NCBI RefSeq assembly: GCF_900111295.1
Contig: NZ_FOGT01000014.1
Coordinates: 1 to 64,000, forward strand
DNA from: Salipaludibacillus aurantiacus
GTDB lineage: Bacteria; Bacillota; Bacilli; Bacillales; Salisediminibacteriaceae
Length of the DNA: 64,000 nt
Reading direction: 5' to 3'
Made by a program: the position numbers and the translations under genes. The notes under the pieces are model-generated. The model saw only the letters and a list, made by a program, of their open reading frames with translations. It searched no databases and had not been told where the DNA came from. This document shows positions 52,553 to 61,687 of the stretch, piece after piece. Positions within the stretch are counted from its first letter, which is position 1; each line of letters opens with the position of its first letter.

Positions 52553-54901
52553 CTACTCCTGATACGTTTTCAACACTTCCTGCAGAGGGACTTTCGCGAT
52601 TTTTCGCCGGGAAATCCAGGTGCTTGCAAAGAAGAAGATGATAATCATCAGGAAACTCCAGATGACATAGGATAGCTGGAAATCAAGCGGGATAATTACC
52701 CCGTATTCTTCTGCAAAGAAAGTCATCATAACGTCCATAGACAGGATGGCGATCGGCAGGCTGACAAGATAAGAGAGGACGGCGTAGACAAAATAGCTGT
52801 TCAGAACCATTGAATTAACCTCGCGGCGGCTGTAGCCCATCACTTTAAGAAGCGAAATGGTATAATAGTTTTTCTCAACGGTAAAAGACGTCAGGACGAA
52901 GAGGATGCTCCCTGAGATAACACCGGCTCCCACAATCATAATAGTGGTCACGAGCGAAATAAAACCATCAATGGACTGGGCCGTGTCTATCATGCTCTGT
53001 TTACTGATAACAGCGGCATAGGCCTCGTCATCCGGCTCCTCCAAGGCATAAATCCCCGTGTACAGATCCGCCCTTTCACCATCAGTCAGAAGCAGACTTA
53101 ATTTTTCGATATCAACATAAATCGTATCACTCGCGTATTCATCTGCAACGGCTTGGACGGTGAGTTCAATATCATCCTGGATCAGTTGGACAGAAATCCG
53201 GTCGCCGGCGCTGATATTCTGCTTAATGCTAAGAGACCTGGTGATGACAGCGCCCTCATCGAGAAGACTGGTGAGTTCAATGCCGGAGGCGTCGAAAAGA
53301 TGATACAGACGGTTATCTGTTTCAATCCCGTGTAACGTGACCGCTTCACCTCCAAGCTGGGCGTAAGGATACTGCAGGAAGATGTCGTCCTCATCCCGCA
53401 GCTCTGTCGGCTCATCCTCCGGGTTGATGAACGCCTGGTACTGGAAGTCGGATTGTTCGTATACATCAACCGTTAACCTGTCTACCATCCCGCTCATCAT
53501 AAGAGCGAAAATAATCAGGATCGTGGAGAACATGATGCCTGTAAAAAAAATCAGAAAGCTGCCGGTGCTTTTGACTGCCTGCAGGTATTTAAACTTCGTC
53601 TGCGCATTGGCATTTTTTAATAGCCTTCCCACTAGTCTTGTGAGTCTGTTGACTGACGAATTTTGCGGCGGGTGCAGCAATACAAGCGGCCCGTCGCTGA
53701 GTATTTTGGAAATAATCAGGCCGGACACTGCCGTGAAAAAGGCAAACGGAACGACAATCGCAATGGCGAACACGATCAACTGCTGGCTGATTTCCACAGA
53801 CGGAAGCAGATAAAATTCAAGGTACAAGTCTCTAAGAGGTTCTGCCAGAAACAGGCCGAAGACATACCCGGCGGCAAGCATGATAAAGGCCATCACCATA
53901 ATAGAAAGAAGGTAAGGTGAAGCAATTTGGCGTCTGCTGTAGCCGAGTGCTTTTAAAATGCCGATTTGGCCCCGTTCTGCCTGCAAAATGTTATAAATCA
54001 TAATCGAAACGATAATAACTGCAATCGCAGCGATAAAAATGCTTAATCCTAAGGCGGTCGTTTTACTTGAGGACAGCTCTAGGTATATCCCGCCGCTCCT
54101 CATGTTGTTGGCGGTATCCAGAACTTGCGTCACAAAAGGAAGGTTCTCGCGGTCAAATGTGGTGTCAATTGTGTCACCGCCTTCCACGGCCCCGGCGTAC
54201 CGGAACGTTTCCTGGGCGCTGAAAGATTCGTAGGCCGAATCAGTCATAAGCACAGTCGTCTGCAGGCCCGGATCTATATTTAACATGTTTTCAAACATTA
54301 ACAGCGTATAATCCGGAAATAAGACAAACCCAGTGATTGTATAGTCTTTCCCTTGGACAGTCAGGCGGTCGCCCAGTTGAAGGCCGTTTTTTTCGGCATA
54401 TATCCTGGCGATACCAATCTCATCATCTAACTCGGGCATCCGGCCTTCTTCCACATACGTCTGATTAATGGCGCCCGCATCTTTCAAAACCAACGTTTTC
54501 CGTAGTTCGCCGGCAATTGTTTCTTCCGCTGTTTTCGTTGGCCGGAGTTCAAGCTCTGCCCTTGGAAAGGCGTCCTGTATGGCGGCAGCCCGAGTGTCTA
54601 AAAGTTCGTCAAAGAGTTCGGGGCTTTCTTCTTTAATGCCGGAAAGTGTATAGATTCCTTCAGCCGCAAGTTCAGAGATGCCGGCCGGAAGGTCTTCGTC
54701 CGGGCTGATTACCTGAACCATATCGACTGAAAAATCTTCCTGTCTGTAGTCATCAAGATAATCTTCAGTCGGACCTTCGATGCCGCTCACCCCGTAAAAC
54801 ATCATCGTAAAGATCATCGAGCTGAGAATAATAATAATCCCGATCGCTATAAGCTGGAGCCACTTTTTCCCGAGTGTTTTTAGGACATTTTTGAAAAGCA
54901 T
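52553..54901 (-). CDS. FtsX-like ABC transporter permease
   Basis: A 782-residue permease with an N-terminal helix, a large extracytoplasmic domain (about 35-255), three helices with GLSIFIAAIAVIIVSIMIYNILQ, a fourth helix, a second outer domain and a C-terminal three-helix block (VVTTIMIVGAGVISGSILFVL). This is the double FtsX arrangement of MacB/LolE-related exporters. ATG 54901 is used because AGGGGG lies 9 nt upstream. It is coupled with the ATPase gene before it. Likely role is export or release of a lipid-soluble or peptide substrate. Confidence 0.88.
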   Translation of the reverse strand: MLFKNVLKTLGKKWLQLIAIGIIIILSSMIFTMMFYGVSGIEGPTEDYLDDYRQEDFSVDMVQVISPDEDLPAGISELAAEGIYTLSGIKEESPELFDELLDTRAAAIQDAFPRAELELRPTKTAEETIAGELRKTLVLKDAGAINQTYVEEGRMPELDDEIGIARIYAEKNGLQLGDRLTVQGKDYTITGFVLFPDYTLLMFENMLNIDPGLQTTVLMTDSAYESFSAQETFRYAGAVEGGDTIDTTFDRENLPFVTQVLDTANNMRSGGIYLELSSSKTTALGLSIFIAAIAVIIVSIMIYNILQAERGQIGILKALGYSRRQIASPYLLSIMVMAFIMLAAGYVFGLFLAEPLRDLYLEFYLLPSVEISQQLIVFAIAIVVPFAFFTAVSGLIISKILSDGPLVLLHPPQNSSVNRLTRLVGRLLKNANAQTKFKYLQAVKSTGSFLIFFTGIMFSTILIIFALMMSGMVDRLTVDVYEQSDFQYQAFINPEDEPTELRDEDDIFLQYPYAQLGGEAVTLHGIETDNRLYHLFDASGIELTSLLDEGAVITRSLSIKQNISAGDRISVQLIQDDIELTVQAVADEYASDTIYVDIEKLSLLLTDGERADLYTGIYALEEPDDEAYAAVISKQSMIDTAQSIDGFISLVTTIMIVGAGVISGSILFVLTSFTVEKNYYTISLLKVMGYSRREVNSMVLNSYFVYAVLSYLVSLPIAILSMDVMMTFFAEEYGVIIPLDFQLSYVIWSFLMIIIFFFASTWISRRKIAKVPLQEVLKTYQE

Positions 54902-54913
54902 AGTCTCCACCCC

Positions 54914-55612
54914 CTAGCCCCAGCTGATCTCCCGGGCAGATTTTTTCTCCTTGTTCATAATAAATTCAGTAATCTCTCCTGAATTCATCTTGATAACTTT
55001 GTCGGCCATTTCTGCGATTCCCGCGTTGTGGGTAATCAGTACGATCGTTTTATGGTAGTTATTATTCAGTTCCTGAAGCATGGCCAGCACGTTTTTGGAA
55101 TTATGTTCATCAAGGGAGCCTGTCGGTTCATCACAGAAGATGATATCCGGGTTTTTGGCCAGGCTTCTGGCGATGGATACGCGCTGCTGCTCGCCCCCGG
55201 AAAGCTGATGGGGATACTTGTTTCCGGCCTCTTGAAGCCCGACCGCTTTGAGCAGCTCCTGACCATCCAGCGGATCTTTGCCAATATCCGCACCGATCTG
55301 AATATTATCAAGCACATTAAGATTTTGCAGAAGATTATACTGCTGAAAAATAAAGCCGAGATGCTCCCTTCTGAAAGCGGTCATTTCAGACTCGGACAGG
55401 GAGGTGAGGGCGGTGCTGTTAAACGTGATCTCACCGGATGTCACCGTATCCAGGCCGCTGATCACATTTAGCAGGGTGCTTTTGCCGCTCCCGGATGGGC
55501 CTAATATAACGATAAATTCCCCGTCTTCAATCGTCAGATTAATATTTTTCAAAGCATCTGTAGTTACGTCGCCATTTGTATATGTTTTAGTTACATCTCT
55601 AATTATAATCAC
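54914..55612 (-). CDS. ABC transporter ATP-binding protein (LolD/MacB type)
   Basis: A 232-residue ATPase. Walker A is GPSGSGKST, the signature LSGGEQQR and Walker B IIFCDEPTGSLD, the usual form in MacB/LolD ATPases. The GTG 55612 start has GAGGAGG about 9 nt upstream; the upstream extension has no such site. It precedes its permease by 12 bp. Confidence 0.92.
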   Translation of the reverse strand: MIIIRDVTKTYTNGDVTTDALKNINLTIEDGEFIVILGPSGSGKSTLLNVISGLDTVTSGEITFNSTALTSLSESEMTAFRREHLGFIFQQYNLLQNLNVLDNIQIGADIGKDPLDGQELLKAVGLQEAGNKYPHQLSGGEQQRVSIARSLAKNPDIIFCDEPTGSLDEHNSKNVLAMLQELNNNYHKTIVLITHNAGIAEMADKVIKMNSGEITEFIMNKEKKSAREISWG

Positions 55613-55645
55613 CGCTGCCAGCCTCCTCAGAAAAATGATGCGCAA

Positions 55646-56011
55646 CTTACTGTCTACTTTTATTATAGTTTAAATGCTATAGGATTATAAGAAGCGGGAG
55701 GGGAGGGGAACGGCACGGGACAGGAATGTTCACATAATCGTTAATTTGAAGTACGTGTTACTTGTCGAAAAATCCTTTAATTTTTGGCAGTGAAATGAAT
55801 ACTGTTTTATGATTAATAGAAACAGCTGGACGGGAGCCGCTGTTAAACTCTCAGGAACCTGCTCCCCTGAGCTGGGAATAGCGAAAGTTACTAAGGTAAT
55901 GATTAAAGCATAGGAGGGAGGCACCTAAACCAAATTATTTATAGTATAATAATAACAACGTGGTGAAGTAGAAATAACAGTATGAATATGAATGAAAAAG
56001 CAGGTGAGACA
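55646..56011. other. Intergenic region between divergent genes
   Basis: About 366 bp. It contains promoter-like AT-rich DNA at both ends and no convincing gene or hairpin. AGGTGAG at 56003-56009 is the ribosome binding site of the next gene. Confidence 0.45.
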
Positions 56012-56998
56012 ATGGTCAGTATTAAGGATGTTGCCAAGGAAGCGGGTGTAGGACTAGGTACTGTGTCGAGGGTTATTAATAAGAGTGGGCCGGTGAAGGA
56101 TTCTACCCGTGTGAAAGTTGAAAAGGCAATAAAAGCTTTGAACTATAAACCAAATGAAGTAGCCCGAAGTTTTAAAATGCAGCAGACTCATTCGGTGGCA
56201 CTAATTATTCCTACTTTATGGCATCCTTTTTTCTCAAAATTTGCCTACCATACGGAAAAAGAATTGGCCGCCAACGGCTATAAGTTGATTGTGTGCAATT
56301 CACAGAACGAGGCAGAGAAGGAAATTAATTATATTTCTATGCTTGAAAAAAATAAAATTGACGGATTAATTACGATTACGTATACTCACGATCTGGACCA
56401 GTATATATCAAGCCATCTCCCTATTGTCAGCATTGACCGGCATTTTACCCAAGATGTAGTCTATGTGACGAGCGATAATGAAACAGGAGGGAAAGTAGCC
56501 GTAAAAGAGCTTGTTAAAAGGGGCAGCTGTGAGCTGGCTTATTTAGGAAGTGTGTCAGCGATAAAAAACGAATCTGTTAAACGAGTAGCCGGTTTTAAAA
56601 AAGAAGCGGAACTTCATAGGTGTAACTATCATACACTCGTCGTTGAGGAGCCTGTTAAAGATATATATAAGACTGTTTTGAGATTTCTGGAAGACCATCC
56701 GAAAGTAGACGGTATATTTGCCATGAACGATAAGTGGGCGAAAATTATTATTCGAACCCTAAAAGAATTAGGAAAGAACGTACCTCAAGATGTGCAGGTA
56801 ATTGGTTATGACGGGATAACATCGAGTAAGGATGAGGAGTTAACATTTTCCACTATTAAACAACCGGTTCCTGACATGGCTGCACAGGCGGTCCAAGCGC
56901 TAATAAAAATAATTAAAGGCAAGGAAACTGAACAAAAAATTGTCTTGCCGGTCACTTTTTTCGAAGGAAACAGTACGAGATCAGAAAAGCAGGGTTGA
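56012..56998 (+). CDS. scrR: LacI family regulator of the sucrose operon
   Basis: A 328-residue regulator with the LacI helix-turn-helix at the N-terminus (SIKDVAKEAGVGLGTVSRVINKSG) and a sugar-sensor domain. It is followed by the sucrose PTS and hydrolase genes in the same direction. Two identical palindromes before scrA are its likely sites. ATG 56012 is chosen because homologues begin one or two residues before SIKDVA; the 10-residue upstream extension is possible. Confidence 0.85.
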   Translation: MVSIKDVAKEAGVGLGTVSRVINKSGPVKDSTRVKVEKAIKALNYKPNEVARSFKMQQTHSVALIIPTLWHPFFSKFAYHTEKELAANGYKLIVCNSQNEAEKEINYISMLEKNKIDGLITITYTHDLDQYISSHLPIVSIDRHFTQDVVYVTSDNETGGKVAVKELVKRGSCELAYLGSVSAIKNESVKRVAGFKKEAELHRCNYHTLVVEEPVKDIYKTVLRFLEDHPKVDGIFAMNDKWAKIIIRTLKELGKNVPQDVQVIGYDGITSSKDEELTFSTIKQPVPDMAAQAVQALIKIIKGKETEQKIVLPVTFFEGNSTRSEKQG

Positions 56999-57074
56999 CA
57001 TCGTTAAAAAAAAGAGTTAGTATTATGAAAAATAAAGCGTTTTCTAGAGGCGTTTTATTTTTTTACAACAAAGA

Positions 57075-57151
57075 GGAAACGTTTCCACTTTGTTGACTAA
57101 TGAACCAATTGGTATTATAAAAATTTTTTTCTTAATTATGGAAACGTTTCC
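57075..57151 (+). promoter_or_regulatory. Sucrose operon promoter with two operators
   Basis: GGAAACGTTTCC occurs at 57075-57086 and 57140-57151, perfect palindromes with central CG, 65 bp apart centre to centre. Between them lie TTGACT (57093-57098) and TATAAA (57116-57121), 17 bp apart. The arrangement brackets the promoter, so a LacI dimer pair could loop the DNA. The sites also resemble cre. Confidence 0.8.
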
Positions 57152-57186
57152 GTTTTTAATTGTCATCATTTTTGGGAGGTATTAAA

Positions 57187-58569
57187 ATGGCTAAAGATGC
57201 TAAAAAAGTGACAACCGCCATAATTGAATCCTTAGGTGGAAAGGAAAACATCCGAAAAGTGTCACATTGTGCAACGAGACTGCGTGTTGAACTTTATGAC
57301 GATCAAAAGTTTAATCAGGAGCTTTTGGACTCCGTTGAAGGGATAAGCGGCTATTTTTATAAAAGTGGCCAGCATCAGATTATTCTGGGGACAGGTTTTG
57401 TTAATAAAGTATATGACGAAGTAATTAAAGCAGGAGTGGCAGAGAGTTCAGAGGAAGAAGGAAAAGAAGATAATGGAGAATCCAATAAAACAACGATTCA
57501 ACAACTGACTAAGACATTTGCCAGTATCTTCATTCCTGTCATTCCTGTCTTAATTGCAACAGGTTTACTGATGGGGCTCCGAGGACTGTTGGTGGACGGA
57601 TTTGGAATGGAACTCTCAGAAACAGTATTGAATTTATCCCAAGTGTTAACTGATACAGCTTTCGTATTTATTCCTGTCCTTATAACATGGAGTGCCATGA
57701 AACAATTTGGCGGTTCTCCTATCATCGGTATTGCTTTAGGCCTTATGTTAGTATCCCCAATATTACCAAGTAAATGGGATGTCACATTCGATAATGCAGA
57801 ACCGCTGCTGCTTACTGTACTTGGATTTGATTTACCTATAACAGGCATGCAAAGCACCATTTTGCCCGCTGTCTTTATGGGTTGGATCGCTGCACGAATT
57901 GAAAAAGCAGCTCGTAAGGTTGTGCCTGATCTACTGGATTTACTTCTGACGCCATTTATCACATTATTTGCTTCCATGATTCTTGGACTTGTTGTAGTAG
58001 GTCCCCTAATTTTGGGAGTGGAAGAGTTAATTTCGTCCTTTATTATGTTTTTCTTTAATCTTCCTTTGGGGATAGGCGGCATTGTTTATGGAGGAGCTAT
58101 TCAGTTCTTAACGATAACAGGCATGCATCACACCATGGTGCCGATCAGTGTTCAAATGGTTGCTGAAACAGGGTTTGATCTTATTAATCCAATTGGTACC
58201 GCTGCTATTGCAGGGCAAGCAGGGGCAGGTCTTGCTGTCGTGATTAAGCAACGAAATCGTATTAAACGGGCTAATATGTTTGGTTCTGTCATTCCAACCT
58301 TTTTTGGCATAACTGAGCCGGTAATGTTTGCAATTAACCTTCCTAAAGTCAGTCCATTTTTATTTGGATGTTTAGGTGGAGCAGCTGGCGGGTGGCTTGC
58401 CTCACTTTGGGGATTGGCAGCCGCAGGAACGGGAACAACGATGCTTCCAGGGTTATTGTTATATTTAGGTGGCGGCTTCTTCCAGTATATGCTAGTCATA
58501 CTTCTCGCTTTAGGAACAGCTTTTGTAACAACCATGGTAGCGTTCCGCGAGCCTGCAGTTAAAAAGTAA
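57187..58569 (+). CDS. scrA: Sucrose-type PTS EIIBC
   Basis: A 460-residue permease. The N-terminal EIIB domain (about 1-85) has the phosphorylated Cys28 in VSHCATRLRV, and the EIIC domain has about ten helices with GIAGQAGAGLAVV-type and FGITEPVMFAINLP motifs. No EIIA domain is attached, so an EIIA from glucose or another system must serve it. GGGAGGT precedes ATG 57187. It brings in sucrose as sucrose 6-phosphate. Confidence 0.9.
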   Translation: MAKDAKKVTTAIIESLGGKENIRKVSHCATRLRVELYDDQKFNQELLDSVEGISGYFYKSGQHQIILGTGFVNKVYDEVIKAGVAESSEEEGKEDNGESNKTTIQQLTKTFASIFIPVIPVLIATGLLMGLRGLLVDGFGMELSETVLNLSQVLTDTAFVFIPVLITWSAMKQFGGSPIIGIALGLMLVSPILPSKWDVTFDNAEPLLLTVLGFDLPITGMQSTILPAVFMGWIAARIEKAARKVVPDLLDLLLTPFITLFASMILGLVVVGPLILGVEELISSFIMFFFNLPLGIGGIVYGGAIQFLTITGMHHTMVPISVQMVAETGFDLINPIGTAAIAGQAGAGLAVVIKQRNRIKRANMFGSVIPTFFGITEPVMFAINLPKVSPFLFGCLGGAAGGWLASLWGLAAAGTGTTMLPGLLLYLGGGFFQYMLVILLALGTAFVTTMVAFREPAVKK

Positions 58570-58648
58570 TTTAGAAGTATATATCATTACCGCCAGCTCA
58601 GCAGTTTAATAGATTAGAAAAGCTGCTTAATTAGAAAGGATGCTTATT

Positions 58649-60100
58649 GTGCCGGAGTTTATCAATTTTGCTAATAGACAAAACAGGTTTTTGTCACTTA
58701 ACGACGTCTCTCATGACTATTTACAGGAGATTAAAAATAAAACAAAGAGTGACCCCTATTATCCTGTCTACCATATTGCACCGCATCACGGTCTTTTGAA
58801 TGACCCAAATGGCCTCTCTTTTTACAATGGGAGGTATCATATTTTCTATCAATGGTTTCCATTAGGGCCTGTCCATGGCCTTAAATACTGGTATCATGTG
58901 TCTACGAGCAACTTCATCGATTTCAAGGACCATGGGGTGGCATTGAAACCTGATCAGCCATTTGATTCACATGGGTGTTTTTCTGGATGTGCGATTACTG
59001 AAGAGGATGAGCTCCATTTATATTACACAGGCAATCGTGTTACGGAGGAAAATGAAGTTCATCAGTCTCAGGTTTATGCCAAACTGAAAGCGGATGGACA
59101 ACTAGCAGATAAAAAAGTCATTGTAGAAACACCTCCTAAAGGTTTTTCAGAGGATTTTAGAGACCCGTTTGTGTTTGTAAAGAACAGAACCTACTTTATG
59201 CTCGTCGGAGGAAGACAAACGAACGGCGAAGGAGGCATAGCTCTTTTTGAAGGAGAGGATAAAGAGAATTTAACTTATAAAGGGACATTAAATACCAACT
59301 TTAATGGGGTTGGACACATGTGGGAGTGTCCGAATTATTTTGAACATAAAGAAAAAGGCATAGTGATTTTTTCTCCTCAAGGTCAATTGCCTAAAGACAA
59401 ATATCATTTTAATAATGTGTTTTCTGTTGTCTATGCCATTGGCGATTGTTTTGATTTTGACGATGTCAGGTTTAATGCAGAAAAATATCATGAGTTGGAT
59501 AAAGGGTTTGATTTCTATGCCCCTCAGATTTTTGAAGACGATAAGAGCCGCCACATTTTGATAGGATGGTTAGGTAATTCCAAAAACTCCTATCCGACAG
59601 ACGAAAACATGTGGGCTCATATGTTAACGATTCCTAGAGAAATTCTAATAGAGTCCGGCCGTTTAGTTCAAAAACCGTTAAAAGAGCTTGTGGATCTGAG
59701 GGGTGAGGCTGTAAGTGTAAGAGGCGAGCACCGTTTACACACACAATCTTTTGAGCTTGAGGTCAATGCAGACCCGCATTTTGAAATGGTATTTATGAAT
59801 AATGATGGGGATTATGTGACATTTTCTTCTAGCAACGAGGAGTATTGCTTGGATCGGACGCACATGACAGAGGTTTATGCGGTATCATATGGAACGAAAC
59901 GGTATGCTATGCGAAAGGTGAAGAATGCGCATATAATTCGTATCTTTATAGATCGGTCAAGTTTAGAAATATTTTGTGATAATGGTGAAACGGTGTTTAC
60001 GAGCAGAATATTTATAAAGAATTTAACTACTTTAAAAACATCTGGCGTAACAGGTGACTTATATAATTTAAAACCAATTCATTTAAGTGAAAAGAATTAG
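58649..60100 (+). CDS. scrB: Sucrose-6-phosphate hydrolase (GH32)
   Basis: A 483-residue five-bladed propeller glycosidase. The nucleophile Asp52 is in LLNDPNGLS, the transition-state stabiliser in FRDPFVF, and the acid/base Glu in MWECPNYF. It splits sucrose 6-phosphate into glucose 6-phosphate and fructose. GTG 58649 is preferred to ATG 58640 because AAAGGAT directly abuts the latter. No fructokinase is encoded in this operon. Confidence 0.92.
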   Translation: MPEFINFANRQNRFLSLNDVSHDYLQEIKNKTKSDPYYPVYHIAPHHGLLNDPNGLSFYNGRYHIFYQWFPLGPVHGLKYWYHVSTSNFIDFKDHGVALKPDQPFDSHGCFSGCAITEEDELHLYYTGNRVTEENEVHQSQVYAKLKADGQLADKKVIVETPPKGFSEDFRDPFVFVKNRTYFMLVGGRQTNGEGGIALFEGEDKENLTYKGTLNTNFNGVGHMWECPNYFEHKEKGIVIFSPQGQLPKDKYHFNNVFSVVYAIGDCFDFDDVRFNAEKYHELDKGFDFYAPQIFEDDKSRHILIGWLGNSKNSYPTDENMWAHMLTIPREILIESGRLVQKPLKELVDLRGEAVSVRGEHRLHTQSFELEVNADPHFEMVFMNNDGDYVTFSSSNEEYCLDRTHMTEVYAVSYGTKRYAMRKVKNAHIIRIFIDRSSLEIFCDNGETVFTSRIFIKNLTTLKTSGVTGDLYNLKPIHLSEKN

Positions 60101-60602
60101 CGGTATCAATCTTCTGATTTCGGGAAAAATCCCAGCTGAAAATCCGGGAGAATTATTTTCTTTGGAACTGAAGAAGCGGTGCAAGCGGAAAGTGTCCACC
60201 TGCTTTGTCAATATCACTCGCTATATAATTAGCTTTTAAAAAGGGCTGTTAGAAGACTTCCTTAACAGCCTGCCGCCGTCATTTATTGACGGCGTTTTTT
60301 TATGTGGTCGAAAACAGGAATATTCGCCCTTCGCTATTTTCATAAAAAAACGTTTGCCATTGTGCTGATTTTTTACAAATAAATATGGACTTTCTCAAAG
60401 GGCCAATGTCTAATGCCCAAACGAAGGCATAAGCCAAAAGAAAGGTAAAAAGACCCCGCATCCAATGCCTGACCGAAAACCAAAACAAAATCCCAACCTA
60501 TCCAATCCAACCCTCCCACACAAATTTACTCAGTGTAAGCTATCGTACAGAATCCCTTTTCAACTTAAGATAAAATATGAAATTAAAAACTAAATTGAGA
60601 AA
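60101..60602. other. Intergenic region between convergent genes
   Basis: About 500 bp. It holds the terminator at 60244-60301. After that there is a minus-strand frame (60488-60300) with one hydrophobic stretch but no ribosome binding site. It may be a remnant or chance. Nothing else is visible. Confidence 0.45.
60244..60301 (+). terminator. Terminator of the sucrose operon
   Basis: A first stem, GGCTGTTA/TAACAGCC (60244-60270), is followed by CGCCGTC/GACGGCG (60274-60294) and seven T residues. The second hairpin fits an intrinsic terminator. Confidence 0.85.
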
Positions 60603-61283
60603 TTAATAGTCGTTCAGAAAATCGGTTACTTTTTCAGCGTTTACAGAAAAATGCAGTTTTTTCTTAATATACCCTTCTTTTTTCAGCTGGCTAATAATAG
60701 CGCTTGTCGTTTCTCTAGTAGAACCAATCATATTGGCGAGGTCATGGTGGGTTAATTTCATGTTAATCGATTGCCATTCGTTTTTTCGTTTACCGGTTTT
60801 TTCACTAAGGTGCAGGAGTAAGTACAAAAGACGGTATTTCACATCACTTAAGGCGATTTTCTCACTTAGACTATACAATTCTTTTAAACGAGAGGAGAGG
60901 ATGTTTATTAATTTTAAAGCAATCTTCGGATTTTTCTCAATAAAACTTTCAAATTCGTCTTTACTGATGACACAGACGTACGTATCCGTCATGGCTTCTG
61001 CAAAAATCTGATCATCTGTTAAAGTTAAGGAAGAAGTTTCACCAAAAATATTGCCGTCAACCAGCACATCAACGGTAAACTGTTTACCGTGCTGATTGCT
61101 TCGAAACAGACGGACTTGTCCTTTTTTTAGCAGAAATAACGCGTCTAAGGGACGATCGGGTGATAAGATCATGGTGCCTTTTTTTATAGGTTTCATTTCG
61201 CTCATCTCATCAATGACCTTTAATTCATCCATTGGCAATTCATCTAACAGGCTAATTTGAGAGAGGTACGTTAGTTTATCCAT
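60603..61283 (-). CDS. Crp/Fnr family transcriptional regulator
   Basis: A 226-residue regulator with an N-terminal cyclic-nucleotide-type sensor domain (about 15-130, FGETSSLTLTDDQIF) and a C-terminal winged helix (about 165-220, THHDLANMIGSTRETTSAIISQLKKEG). No Fe-S cysteine cluster at the N-terminus is visible, so it is not an oxygen-sensing Fnr. ATG 61283 follows AAGGAGG. It is divergent from the thiol-redox genes and probably controls them through the palindrome at 61393. Confidence 0.88.
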   Translation of the reverse strand: MDKLTYLSQISLLDELPMDELKVIDEMSEMKPIKKGTMILSPDRPLDALFLLKKGQVRLFRSNQHGKQFTVDVLVDGNIFGETSSLTLTDDQIFAEAMTDTYVCVISKDEFESFIEKNPKIALKLINILSSRLKELYSLSEKIALSDVKYRLLYLLLHLSEKTGKRKNEWQSINMKLTHHDLANMIGSTRETTSAIISQLKKEGYIKKKLHFSVNAEKVTDFLNDY

Positions 61284-61392
61284 GAGTTCCTCCTTGAAGG
61301 TTTGTCTTTGGCACACACCAGAAAGTTTACGTGTTAAAGGGCTAAACTGCAACCTGATTGGTCGTGTCTATTAAGCCATGGATCTGACCCTG

Positions 61393-61410
61393 TGTTATGT
61401 TGTGATAACA
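61393..61410. promoter_or_regulatory. Candidate Crp/Fnr-type operator
   Basis: TGTTAT at 61393-61398 and ATAACA at 61405-61410 form a perfect 6-6-6 inverted repeat, the size of Crp/Fnr sites. It lies 18 bp before the glutaredoxin start, where a bound protein could repress. The divergent regulator gene starts 110 bp away. Confidence 0.5.
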
Positions 61411-61428
61411 GCCGGAGGGAGGACCGCC

Positions 61429-61638
61429 ATGAACAACGTTGTGCTTTATACCATACCGGGATGTATGAAGTGCCATTATGTAAAAAAATTATTGTGTATT
61501 AAAAATATCACGTTTATTGAAAAAAATATATTTGATAATTCGGCAGCCCGGTCAGAATTAATGGACATAGCGGGTAGAATTACTCCGCCAGTGCTGTCTG
61601 TTAACGGACAAATCATTACTGAGTATGATAACCTCTGA
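61429..61638 (+). CDS. Glutaredoxin-like protein
   Basis: A 69-residue thioredoxin-fold protein with the redox motif CMKC (residues about 11-14 in TIPGCMKCHYVKK) and the cis-Pro region ITPPVLSVNG. It ends a little earlier than usual (glutaredoxins have about 75-80 residues). GGAGGGAGGA precedes ATG 61429. It is the first gene of the redox operon; the next gene starts 50 bp later. Confidence 0.85.
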   Translation: MNNVVLYTIPGCMKCHYVKKLLCIKNITFIEKNIFDNSAARSELMDIAGRITPPVLSVNGQIITEYDNL

Positions 61639-61687
61639 ATGCATGATCAATACGGATACCTGCCTATTATGAAAAGGAGTGAGATAA

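Noticed and set aside
60300-60488. Minus-strand 62-codon frame with a hydrophobic stretch
   Set aside because: No start signal and it lies in the terminator region of convergent genes; could be a remnant, but no family is recognisable.
61636-61638. Second in-frame TGA as selenocysteine at the end of the glutaredoxin gene
   Set aside because: The frame ends at a normal C-terminus for the family, and downstream codons show no conserved continuation or hairpin.
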